Below the pieces are notes generated by a model. The model saw only the letters and a program-made list of their open reading frames with translations, had not been told where the DNA came from and did no database searches. A program made the translations under genes and the position numbers. Shown here in pieces: positions 1 to 7,847 of a DNA stretch of 64,000 nt. Positions within the stretch are counted from its first letter, which is position 1. The number at the start of each line of letters is the position of its first letter. Where the stretch lies: assembly GCF_030065545.1 (NCBI RefSeq), contig NZ_JASJNC010000006.1, positions 124,001-188,000 on the forward strand, read 5' to 3'. Source of the stretch: Marinicella marina (lineage in GTDB: Bacteria > Pseudomonadota > Gammaproteobacteria > Xanthomonadales > Marinicellaceae).

Positions 1-966
1 TTATTGGGCGCTGATTATGAGCAGGTAAATGGCCGCTACCGTATCAAAACCATCTACGGTGGCTTAAATTGGAATCCCGGACTGCGTTCACCACTGACCG
101 AACCTGGGGTGCAAGTTTCAGAAGGTGATTATATTTTGGCGGTGAATGGCCAGGAAGTCACCGCGGCAGACAACTTGTTTCGGTTTTTTGAAAACACAGC
201 AGAGCAAGTAGTCAGCTTGAAAGTCGCTGATAATGCCAAAGGCAAAAACAGCCGCACGGTCACAGTCACACCGGTAGATTCTGAATACGCTCTTCGCAAT
301 AGGGCATGGGTTGAGGGTAACATCGAAAAAGTCGATGCGGCCACAAATGGTCAAGTGGCTTATGTTTATGTGCCTAACACAGCACAAGCAGGCCATGAAT
401 ACTTCAAACGTTATTTCTATCCGCAAGTACATAAAAAAGCCATTATTGTTGATGAGCGATACAATGGCGGTGGCTTTTTGGCCGACTACGTGATTGACTT
501 GCTTGAGCCGAAAGTGGATGCCTATTGGAATTTCCGTTATGGCAATGACTTGAAAGCACCGAGTGCTTCTATCCAAGGACCCAAAGTGATGCTGGCTGAT
601 GAAAATGCCGGTTCTGGTGGTGATTACCTGCCTTATTTATTCCGTCGCAATAACTTGGGTACCATTGTCGGCAAAACCACATGGGGCGGCTTGGTTGGCG
701 TACTGGGGTATCCACAGTTCATTGATGGTGGATCGGTCAGCGCACCGAATGTGGCATTTTATAATGAACAAGGGTTTGGAATTGAAAATGAGGGCGTCGC
801 GCCAGATATCGAAGTCGAACAATGGCCTAAAGCAGTGATTAGTGGTGGCGATCCACAATTAGACAAGGCGATTGAAATCATCCAACAGCAGTTGGAAGAT
901 TACACACCAAAAGTCATTGAGCGTCCAGCTTATCCAGATCGTCACGGTTTGTTCAGGGACAATTAA
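1..966 (+). CDS. Tricorn-type S41 serine protease, C-terminal part (5' truncated by window edge)
   Basis: The reading frame is open from the first base, so only the C-terminal ~321 residues of a larger protein are present. The visible part begins with a PDZ-like domain (GDYILAVNGQEV around residues 40-50) followed by an S41 protease core. It shows DERYNGGG, then ENAGSGGDYLPY, where the Ser after AG is the likely nucleophile, and the family-typical GFGIENEGVAPDIEVE near the end. In tricorn proteases the PDZ and C-terminal core follow two beta-propellers, which would lie upstream of this window. The family degrades oligopeptides, and bacterial members are often secreted or periplasmic. The gene is followed by a strong hairpin terminator. 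The assignment to tricorn rather than to Ctp/C-terminal processing peptidase rests on the NGGG and NEGVAPDIEV motifs. Confidence 0.88.
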   Translation, partial: LLGADYEQVNGRYRIKTIYGGLNWNPGLRSPLTEPGVQVSEGDYILAVNGQEVTAADNLFRFFENTAEQVVSLKVADNAKGKNSRTVTVTPVDSEYALRNRAWVEGNIEKVDAATNGQVAYVYVPNTAQAGHEYFKRYFYPQVHKKAIIVDERYNGGGFLADYVIDLLEPKVDAYWNFRYGNDLKAPSASIQGPKVMLADENAGSGGDYLPYLFRRNNLGTIVGKTTWGGLVGVLGYPQFIDGGSVSAPNVAFYNEQGFGIENEGVAPDIEVEQWPKAVISGGDPQLDKAIEIIQQQLEDYTPKVIERPAYPDRHGLFRDN

Positions 967-1004
967 TGGTTTTTAACTGTTAATCTTCAAATTAATTATT
1001 TTGA

Positions 1005-1036
1005 GCACTGAGTTACAGAAACTCAGTGCACTTTTA
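1005..1036 (+). terminator. Intrinsic terminator after tricorn protease gene
   Basis: A perfect 10-bp inverted repeat, GCACTGAGTT and AACTCAGTGC, is separated by a 5-nt loop and followed by ACTTTTAT. It lies about 40 nt after the stop codon, so it probably ends the protease transcript and isolates it from the next gene. Confidence 0.7.
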
Positions 1037-1113
1037 TATGAAAATACCCCATGGGCTGTGCGAGTAGGTGCGCCTTAATTGAATCTAATTAAAAAATAAA
1101 AGTCAGTGAGTTT

Positions 1114-4100
1114 ATGTATAAATTGAGAATGTATTTCTGGTGTGTGTTGTTAATTTCTTCAACTGCCAAAGCCACCATAAAATTACCTATTGAACTGACT
1201 TCGTGGACCATCCACCCAACTGTCGCCACCATCAAGTTACCCATTGGTTCAGAGATCAAGCAAATTTCAGGTCTTTATTTGCGTATTCATAACCTCAAAT
1301 TTGCTAATCAATTGTCTGTCCGACTCAACGAGGGTGGCTGGCATCATGTTAATAACGATACTGTTGAAGTGTTTGAAAACGAAGCCTTGCAAGATGGCAT
1401 CGGCGGAATCAATGCCACCATCCGTCTCATTGCCAATGCTTTGAACGATGATTTTGTGTCTGGAGGTGAAAATCATTTGCACATTCGTCTGAATGGTACC
1501 AACGGCGAGACCAGTGCGATACGGATGATTGCATTAAACGTGATGGCTGCTGATGGTTCGATGTTACTGGAAGAAGCTGACTTTCTTCAAGATGATCCCA
1601 GTTCATGGCAACCCATACTCAACGACCCAATCAGTTTATCTGCTGGTGAAGAATTATGGCATTCAGCCAATTTATACAACAACCCAATCACCAAGCGAAC
1701 TTTGAAAGCCAAGTGCAGCTCTTGTCATTTTGAAGATGGCAGTGACCTCAAGTACTTTAACTACTCTGACCAATCCATCATCACCAGGGCGCAGTTTCAC
1801 GGTCTGAGTTATGCCGATGGTGTGCGTATTGCCTCGTACATCAGAGCCTTAGAAACTCCGGCGCCAGGTCGTCCATGGAATCCGCCGTTTCAGCCTGGGC
1901 CGGGCTTAGACCCTTTACCAACTGATACAGATCAAATCAAACAACAAAAAGCCGATCACTGGATGGCTGGTGCCGGTTTGCACTGGGCTTTGGATGATGA
2001 AGCCCAAGTGATGGCGCATATGTTTCCTGATGGTGTGACTTGGGGCAATATGTCTGCTTTGTATGACCGCAATAAAGTTTTGAGTCTGAGGGTATTGCCA
2101 GTGGCCCAACAAATGCCTGACTGGAATATGTGGTTACCCAAAGCTGCCCCTGAAGACATATGGCCAGATGCCAGTGATTACGAGGTACCATGGACACTGT
2201 TCAACGTGGTGGCTGATGCGCTTGCAAATGAGGGGCCAGCAGCGCTGGCAGCATCGGCTCAGTTACAAAATTTATTTGGCAGGTTCAATTGGGATTTAGA
2301 TGGATGGCATGGAGACATACGTGGCGGCGCAGGCCCAGAATCTGAAGTGGGATTAAGACGCAATCCAGAATTTTCTCGAGAAACTCATATCCAGGCATTA
2401 CAGCGATGGAAGTCAATCAAAATATATGATTTGGTGCGAAAATATGGATTGGAAGACATTCATGATGATGAGTCGGTTTGGCATCAGCGTGGTGACACTG
2501 AGTTTACCAATGAGTTGTTGGCGATTCCAGGTAATAGGCCACGAGCCAATATTTGGGCATTGGCACCACACATCATAAGTAATAACATACGCCATTTTGA
2601 AGGACAATGGGATCGAACTGGTACCATGGAATCAAACCAATGGTATCACCTGGCATCATTGGTCACTTCAGGACATCGCGTCCAAGCCAATCAAAATGTA
2701 CCGATGGACTGGAACTATATATTTGAACATTACGAACGGGCTTACCAACGCACCGGAAGTTACAACTCAGTGACCCGAGTGGCTACTTTAGCCAAAGTAT
2801 TACAAGCGCGAGACACCGGCGCTGGTATGACTCGAGATGGCTACGTGGCGCATGCGATGCAATTAAACAAACGTTTTTCTTATGATGATTATGACCGCCG
2901 TTCATTCAGTTATTTGGATACCCTGAGTCCCGATATGTGGCGCATGTCATTTGAGGCCTACCTGCATGAGTGGTTGGATATGCACGAATCGTATGCTGTG
3001 AATGACGAAGCCGCTATCCCCAGAGATGATTTAAGCCAGTACTATTACGAAACCAGTCAGACAGTCCCTGAGCCTGGTGTGGGCTTCTCTGGTTTTCATG
3101 GCCCCAGAGAAAAACAGCACATCAATAATTTCTATCGCTTGTTACCGCTGTTACAACAACAGGGCATTGATGAACTGACTTTAACGGATTTGGCCAATTG
3201 GTTTAATCGCATGTGGCCTTATGATGCCAATCGTTGGGGCAGTGTGCCTTCTTGGCATGAACTGATCACATCGGTGAGTTTATTGGCGGAAAATTTTGAG
3301 AATAATTCAATTTTTTCTGGCCTGACTCCGGTTCCCATCAAAGATTCAAATGGGGTGAACTTAACAGCTGTACCTAAAAATGGTGGTAGTTACTATGTGG
3401 GACACCGATATATTGGTGGTGGTACACCAACCATGACAGCTGCTTTATCTGGTGACATCAGTGGTTTAAGCGCATTTAAAATCAGAGCAAGGGTGGCCTT
3501 TGTTAAGTCAGGTGGGGGTGAGGGCATGCCTGATTTGCGTCTGGGTTTCATCAGCAATGCAGAATCCAGAGTTTCAAGCGCGCTACCAATTAATCTGGGT
3601 ATTTTGGCTGAAAAATTCCAAACCATTGAGGTCATTTTTGAACCCAATAATTCTAGCACGGCATTACAAGAAGTTTTTATCAGAGCTTTGAACCTCAACA
3701 ATGTGCAAGGGGATCTCTATGTTGATAATGTGGTGGTGATACCAGTGGTGAATGAAGCCAATGACACCCAAGCACCACCTGTCCCACAATTAAATGTCCG
3801 CGATGACATCTTGGCTCGACCCGATCGGCCTTTCGTGCGCATGTATTGGAACAGTCTGGATGAGGCTGACTTGTTGGGTTATCGTTTGTATCGAAGAGAT
3901 GCCACAGCGGCAGCTTCAGCGCGAAAATTACTAGGCAATGGCGTTGTGGTTAAATCGCTCAATGCCATCAATGATGAATCGGTTGTGCCAGGTGTGACTT
4001 ATATTTATGAAGTCACGTCTGTTGATGAATCGGGGAACGAATCCAATTTTTCAAATGAAGTGACTGTCACCTTGCCAGACATCACCGCCACACACATACC

Positions 4101-4689
4101 GGCGGAGATTTGGGCCATTAATGGTATCAACCAAATTGAAGTGGGTGGTTTTGGTGTACCAGATATTGATTTGCAAGGTTTTGAGTTGTATCGGCGCAGC
4201 GCCAACTCTGGTGCTGAATTTGAATTGATTCAAACAGCAGTAAACAACAGCGACACCCTGTATTTCAGTGACGCAGCCGTTCAACTGGGACAGTCTTATG
4301 AATACTACATCAAAGCAATTGATAGAAACGGGCTCAGTGCATCAACTGCTCCGATAAGCTTGTTGCATGAAAAACCCCATTTACAGGCGACAGAATTTAT
4401 TCATGTGACCTTTGAGAATGCCAAGACCAATCATTATGACGTCCATGTGGTTTTAACCGAAGCATTGGCTCAAAATATTGAAATACAACTAGAGGTAGAC
4501 GGTAGAGCCTTGCCAACTGTTTATGCTTTCACGGCAGCAGGCGGGAATCAGTTTACTTTGCCCGCAGTTTATCTGACTGAGGGTCCAAGGGCCTTAACCT
4601 TGGTTGTTTTGAGTGGTGAAATGCAGATTGAATCAATTAATTATGCATTGAATCAAGACTACATATTCGCCAATGGATTTGAAAAATAG
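1114..4689 (+). CDS. Large secreted protein with one c-type haem motif, fibronectin-III-like region and IFANGFEK tail
   Basis: The 1191-residue product starts with a signal peptide (hydrophobic FWCVLLISS, cleavage probably after AKA). An N-terminal beta-rich region of ~150 residues is followed by CSSCH at about residues 201-205, a CxxCH c-type haem site. A long middle region rich in Trp, His and Tyr resembles no family I can name. Residues ~890-1080 look like one or two fibronectin type III domains (YRLYRRD... YIYEVTSVDESGNES, then a second FELYRRS copy). The mature protein appears to hold only two cysteines, both in the haem motif. The C-terminus is YIFANGFEK, matching the tail of the secreted carboxypeptidase further along this window. 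A role as an extracellular or periplasmic oxidoreductase is inference from the haem site; substrate and partners are unknown. It stands alone between a terminator and a convergent recQ. Confidence 0.8.
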   Translation: MYKLRMYFWCVLLISSTAKATIKLPIELTSWTIHPTVATIKLPIGSEIKQISGLYLRIHNLKFANQLSVRLNEGGWHHVNNDTVEVFENEALQDGIGGINATIRLIANALNDDFVSGGENHLHIRLNGTNGETSAIRMIALNVMAADGSMLLEEADFLQDDPSSWQPILNDPISLSAGEELWHSANLYNNPITKRTLKAKCSSCHFEDGSDLKYFNYSDQSIITRAQFHGLSYADGVRIASYIRALETPAPGRPWNPPFQPGPGLDPLPTDTDQIKQQKADHWMAGAGLHWALDDEAQVMAHMFPDGVTWGNMSALYDRNKVLSLRVLPVAQQMPDWNMWLPKAAPEDIWPDASDYEVPWTLFNVVADALANEGPAALAASAQLQNLFGRFNWDLDGWHGDIRGGAGPESEVGLRRNPEFSRETHIQALQRWKSIKIYDLVRKYGLEDIHDDESVWHQRGDTEFTNELLAIPGNRPRANIWALAPHIISNNIRHFEGQWDRTGTMESNQWYHLASLVTSGHRVQANQNVPMDWNYIFEHYERAYQRTGSYNSVTRVATLAKVLQARDTGAGMTRDGYVAHAMQLNKRFSYDDYDRRSFSYLDTLSPDMWRMSFEAYLHEWLDMHESYAVNDEAAIPRDDLSQYYYETSQTVPEPGVGFSGFHGPREKQHINNFYRLLPLLQQQGIDELTLTDLANWFNRMWPYDANRWGSVPSWHELITSVSLLAENFENNSIFSGLTPVPIKDSNGVNLTAVPKNGGSYYVGHRYIGGGTPTMTAALSGDISGLSAFKIRARVAFVKSGGGEGMPDLRLGFISNAESRVSSALPINLGILAEKFQTIEVIFEPNNSSTALQEVFIRALNLNNVQGDLYVDNVVVIPVVNEANDTQAPPVPQLNVRDDILARPDRPFVRMYWNSLDEADLLGYRLYRRDATAAASARKLLGNGVVVKSLNAINDESVVPGVTYIYEVTSVDESGNESNFSNEVTVTLPDITATHIPAEIWAINGINQIEVGGFGVPDIDLQGFELYRRSANSGAEFELIQTAVNNSDTLYFSDAAVQLGQSYEYYIKAIDRNGLSASTAPISLLHEKPHLQATEFIHVTFENAKTNHYDVHVVLTEALAQNIEIQLEVDGRALPTVYAFTAAGGNQFTLPAVYLTEGPRALTLVVLSGEMQIESINYALNQDYIFANGFEK

Positions 4690-4698
4690 CAATTCAGA

Positions 4699-6654
4699 TC
4701 AACAATCTAGCTCACTGTGCAGCCAATGCTTAACGGCCTGAAAAGGGTATTTTTCCAGCGCCCCAAAGTTTGGCAGGGATCTGACTTTAAGCCGCGTAAA
4801 AATGGGTGTGTGGATGCCACAAAGGAATTTGGTGGCGTTGTGGGTGGACATGGCAGATGCCATGGTGGTTTTGCAAGCATGCAGCAATGAGTCACAATCC
4901 ATGGTGTTCAGTTCAGGTAATTGTTGATTGCTTTGAAAACAGACAGCGCCATTTTCACAAACTGAACAATGGCCACAATTATTAGGCGCGTTTTGATCGC
5001 CGAAGTAATTCGCCATTTGTTTACTCAGGCATTGATCAGATTCAAACATCGCTATCATGTTGTGTATGCGGTTGATTTCATTGTGTTCTTTGTTTAAAAA
5101 CAGTTGGTATAACTTTTGCGTTAATGGCGTCACATCGAAATTTTCACTGGTCACATCAAAACGCTCAACGGCCAGTTTGGCTTGTAGCTCCAAGTGACCT
5201 TGATCTTCCAGCCACTCCAAAGCAGTAAGGATCCTGCTGCGATTGATCCTGTTGCCACCTGTAGTGTCATTGTCCAATATGCCTTGTATATCAACATAGG
5301 TCCATGTTTTCTTGACCACACAGTTGTCGAACAGGGCTTGGATGAATGCTTTTCTCTCACCTTGAAACAGGTTAATGATTTGTTCGGTGTTGTCGATGCT
5401 TTTAAAAGCGTATTCTTCAAAATAAGTGAATTTGGGCGTGATGATGCCTTCAAGCTCTAAATAAACCAACAGGGTTTTTAATGGCAATGGTCGAATGTTT
5501 AATTCATTGGATAAACTGGTGAGTTTGGTCTCCCAGAAGCTTTCATGGCTGTTTTGACTTTGGCAGTTTTTTATTTGTTCTAATAGATTGGCTATGGCCG
5601 CTTCTTCCGGTGTGTCGCCATATACAAAGTTCTCTTGTACTTGCAGGTTTTCATTGTTGGCAAGGATGGTGCATCTGGACGGCAGCCCATCTCGCCCAGC
5701 GCGGCCAATTTCCTGTGCGTAGTTTTCAATTGATTTGGGTAAGTCATAATGAAACACTTGGCGGACATTGGTTTTATCTATGCCCATACCAAAAGCGATG
5801 GTGGCGACGATACAATTGATCTCTCCACCCATGAATTGGTTTTGAATGTGTTCACGTTCGTCGGCTTTCATGCCCGCATGATAATGTTGTGCGGGCAGTT
5901 GGTTTTGGTGCAAAAACTCAGCCACTTCCTCTGCGGTTTTTTGTAGAGTGACATAAACAATACTTGGCTTATTGGTGGTTTTTGTTAAATCCTCTAGCAG
6001 TGTTGCTGAGCGTTTATTGGCCGCTGTGGGTTTCATAACCAACTTTAAGTTACTGCGATAAAATCCAGTGATAACAACATCATCGGTAGCAATGTTAAAT
6101 TTATTTCGCATGTCCTGAATGACTTGTGGGGTTGCGGTTGCCGTCAGAAGCAGCGTTTGTTTGATGTTGAATTGCTTTTGGTACTGTGGCAGTTTGAGGT
6201 AATCAGGTCTGAAGTTATGGCCCCATTCAGAAATGCAATGCGCCTCATCAATTACCATCAGTGAAATGTTCATTTGTTGAAGTTGGGCACGGAAACGTTC
6301 GTTTTTAAATCGCTCAACAGAAATCATCAAAACCTTAAGGCTGCCAGACTTGGCTTGTTGTAACACCTGGTTGTATTCACTGCGCTCCAGGGTTGAGTCC
6401 AAACGTGCGGCTTTGATCCGATGCGATAACAGAAAATCCAGCTGGTCTTTCATCAGCGACAACAATGGCGAGACCACCAAGGTCAAATTGGGCAATTGAG
6501 TCGCGGTTAATTGGTAGCACAAAGACTTGCCTGAGCCAGTGGGAAAAATGGCACTGGCAGAGCGGCCACTCAATAATTTCTCGATCACCTCACGCTGACC
6601 GGTTTTGAATCCATCAAAGCCAAATTGTTGTTTGAGTAAAGCGATCAAGTCCAT
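4699..6654 (-). CDS. recQ: RecQ-family ATP-dependent DNA helicase, non-canonical C-terminal architecture
   Basis: This is a 3'-5' superfamily 2 helicase for recombination and replication-fork repair. The helicase core is complete: Walker A PTGSGKSLC near residue 40, DEAHCISEWGHNFRPDY (motif II and RecQ aromatic loop), LTATAT, and QEIGRAGRDG. In E. coli RecQ the four-Cys zinc site follows about 50 residues after the core. Here the equivalent MANYFGDQ...CGHCSVC lies near residues 545-570, after about 200 residues that look winged-helix-like. After it comes only a ~75-residue tail rather than a clear HRDC domain. Length is 651 residues against 609 in E. coli. The function as a RecQ helicase is secure, but orthology to classical RecQ is less so. 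It converges on the secreted haem protein with a gap of only 9 bp. Confidence 0.88.
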   Translation of the reverse strand: MDLIALLKQQFGFDGFKTGQREVIEKLLSGRSASAIFPTGSGKSLCYQLTATQLPNLTLVVSPLLSLMKDQLDFLLSHRIKAARLDSTLERSEYNQVLQQAKSGSLKVLMISVERFKNERFRAQLQQMNISLMVIDEAHCISEWGHNFRPDYLKLPQYQKQFNIKQTLLLTATATPQVIQDMRNKFNIATDDVVITGFYRSNLKLVMKPTAANKRSATLLEDLTKTTNKPSIVYVTLQKTAEEVAEFLHQNQLPAQHYHAGMKADEREHIQNQFMGGEINCIVATIAFGMGIDKTNVRQVFHYDLPKSIENYAQEIGRAGRDGLPSRCTILANNENLQVQENFVYGDTPEEAAIANLLEQIKNCQSQNSHESFWETKLTSLSNELNIRPLPLKTLLVYLELEGIITPKFTYFEEYAFKSIDNTEQIINLFQGERKAFIQALFDNCVVKKTWTYVDIQGILDNDTTGGNRINRSRILTALEWLEDQGHLELQAKLAVERFDVTSENFDVTPLTQKLYQLFLNKEHNEINRIHNMIAMFESDQCLSKQMANYFGDQNAPNNCGHCSVCENGAVCFQSNQQLPELNTMDCDSLLHACKTTMASAMSTHNATKFLCGIHTPIFTRLKVRSLPNFGALEKYPFQAVKHWLHSELDC

Positions 6655-7106
6655 ATTAAGTAATCCTTTGTGTGTGATTTACAATGGTGCTCATTGTGCC
6701 ACATGACCACATCAAGTCCAGTCCATATTTTCTGATGGTTTGTGGGAAAAAATAGCCGTTTAATTTCGTTCCCAAGCTCCAGCATAGCCAAGTAGGATGG
6801 GCTCTGCCCATCGAAATGCCATCTAACAGCGTCAAAGTTTAAAAATTTAGCAGCACTGTTTTTTTTAAAACTTAAAATAAATAATCAGTTTGCTGTTCAT
6901 GATTTTGTTGTCAAATCATCAAAATGATGGGCGGAGCCCATCCTACAATACTAACCGTATATTTCCTGATAATGATGCATTCAAAATATTACTTCAAACT
7001 GAGAAAACAATGACTTACAATGAATTCCATAAAAAAAGCGTGCACGAATTTAAGCCTATATCTTGATAGAAGGCAATGAGGCACTATTAATAAATGTTAT
7101 TGACCC
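6655..7106. other. Gene-free stretch between recQ and the small secreted protein gene
   Basis: About 450 bp without a convincing ORF. The recQ start lies at the left end and presumably has its promoter here. A 155-bp palindrome-ended repeat occupies 6792-6946. Just left of it, CGTTCCCAAGCTCCAGC resembles half of another dispersed palindrome of the CCCAAGC type and may be a decayed element. The right third is AT-rich and should carry the promoter of the small secreted protein; I could not assign its -35 and -10 with confidence. Confidence 0.6.
6792..6946. repeat. REPIN-like palindromic element, copy 1 (155 bp)
   Basis: The element opens with GTAG followed by the hairpin GATGGGCTCTGCCCATC and closes with the hairpin GATGGGCGGAGCCCATC followed by CTAC (one position differs from the perfect reverse complement). 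A GTAG head plus short palindrome, present as an inverted pair, is the architecture of REP doublets mobilised by RAYT (HUH, TnpA-REP) transposases. The AT-rich core carries an inner inverted pair, AACAGC and GCTGTT. A second copy lies at 7606-7760 in the same orientation. No transposase is encoded nearby, so mobilisation in trans is assumed. Confidence 0.85.
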
Positions 7107-7571
7107 ATGAAACTTATCAGGTATTTTTTACTTATATTTACAATCGTTCCCTTTTCAGTGAATGCTCAGAGAATAGAAACTGAGTTTTTCTCTATAGACC
7201 TTCCAGAGGAACTACACGTTGAAAATGATAATTTAAGAAGAATAATTGCATCTGGCCCAAGTATGAAACCATTTGTAGTTATCGAATACGGAAAGGGTAT
7301 AACCGAACAGTATCAATCTATTTCTGAGGATACAAGTGAGATGTTAGAAGAACTCGGTTATGAATTATTAGAAAGTAATTGTGGTACTGATTGCGTTAGT
7401 TTAACTGGTAATGCCGTTGAGGAAATAGATGAAGGGAGCATATTTGTGTATATTTACATGGCTAAGTCTAAAAAAATAAGCTTCGTTATAGTTATAGGTT
7501 CTCCAACTGCCATTGATAGCGGAAAGCTTGAGATTACAAATATCGCTAATCAAATTTTATTAGGTAAATAA
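7107..7571 (+). CDS. Small secreted protein of unknown function, flanked by direct repeats
   Basis: The 154-residue product has a clear signal peptide (KLIRYFLLIFTIVPFSVNA, cleavage likely before QRIE). The mature domain of about 134 residues has two cysteines four apart (CGTDC near residue 92), which could form a disulphide or bind metal. I recognise no family. The gene is more AT-rich than its neighbours and uses AGA and ATA codons freely, which suggests recent acquisition. It sits alone between two 155-bp REPIN-like direct repeats and is co-oriented with neither recQ nor uvrB. It is likely a real gene, given the signal peptide and intact frame, but its role cannot be read from sequence. 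Confidence 0.7.
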   Translation: MKLIRYFLLIFTIVPFSVNAQRIETEFFSIDLPEELHVENDNLRRIIASGPSMKPFVVIEYGKGITEQYQSISEDTSEMLEELGYELLESNCGTDCVSLTGNAVEEIDEGSIFVYIYMAKSKKISFVIVIGSPTAIDSGKLEITNIANQILLGK

Positions 7572-7605
7572 CAATATTTTGAAGCGGACAAAAATAAAAA
7601 GCCAA

Positions 7606-7760
7606 GTAGGATGGGCTTTGCCCATCGAAATGCCATCTAACAGCGTCAAAGTTTAAAAATTTAGCAGCACTGTTTTTTTTAAAACTTAAAATAAATAATC
7701 AGTTTGCTGTTCATGACTTTGTTGTTAAATCATCAAAATGATGGGTGGAGCCCATCTTAC
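7606..7760. repeat. REPIN-like palindromic element, copy 2 (155 bp)
   Basis: Same length, orientation and ends as the copy at 6792-6946. By eye the two differ at five positions, all C/T transitions, two of them in the second terminal hairpin/CTAC end (here GATGGGTGGAGCCCATC then TTAC). The near identity implies recent duplication or gene conversion. As direct repeats about 660 bp apart they could recombine and delete the small secreted protein gene. Confidence 0.85.
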
Positions 7761-7775
7761 GGTACTTAAAAATGG

Positions 7776-7798
7776 ATCCCCGGGTCAAGCCCGAGGAT
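7776..7798 (-). terminator. Hairpin downstream of uvrB; possible terminator or dispersed repeat
   Basis: ATCCCCGGG and CCCGAGGAT form a 9-bp stem with one G-T/A-C imperfection and a 5-nt loop. Read on the minus strand it is followed by CCATTTTTA, so it could end uvrB transcription about 50 nt after the stop. The CCGGGTCAAGCCCG core also resembles a palindrome that recurs in many proteobacterial genomes, so it may be both. Confidence 0.45.
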
Positions 7799-7847
7799 GA
7801 CGGTTTTGGATTAGCTATGTTAAGATTTATTTATGTTTGATACATAT

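Noticed and set aside
118-576. Minus-strand open frame opposite the tricorn protease
   Set aside because: It is a shadow of a well-supported coding frame.
6792-7760. Composite transposon reading of the repeat pair
   Set aside because: The interval encodes no transposase, and the repeats look like REPIN units rather than IS ends.
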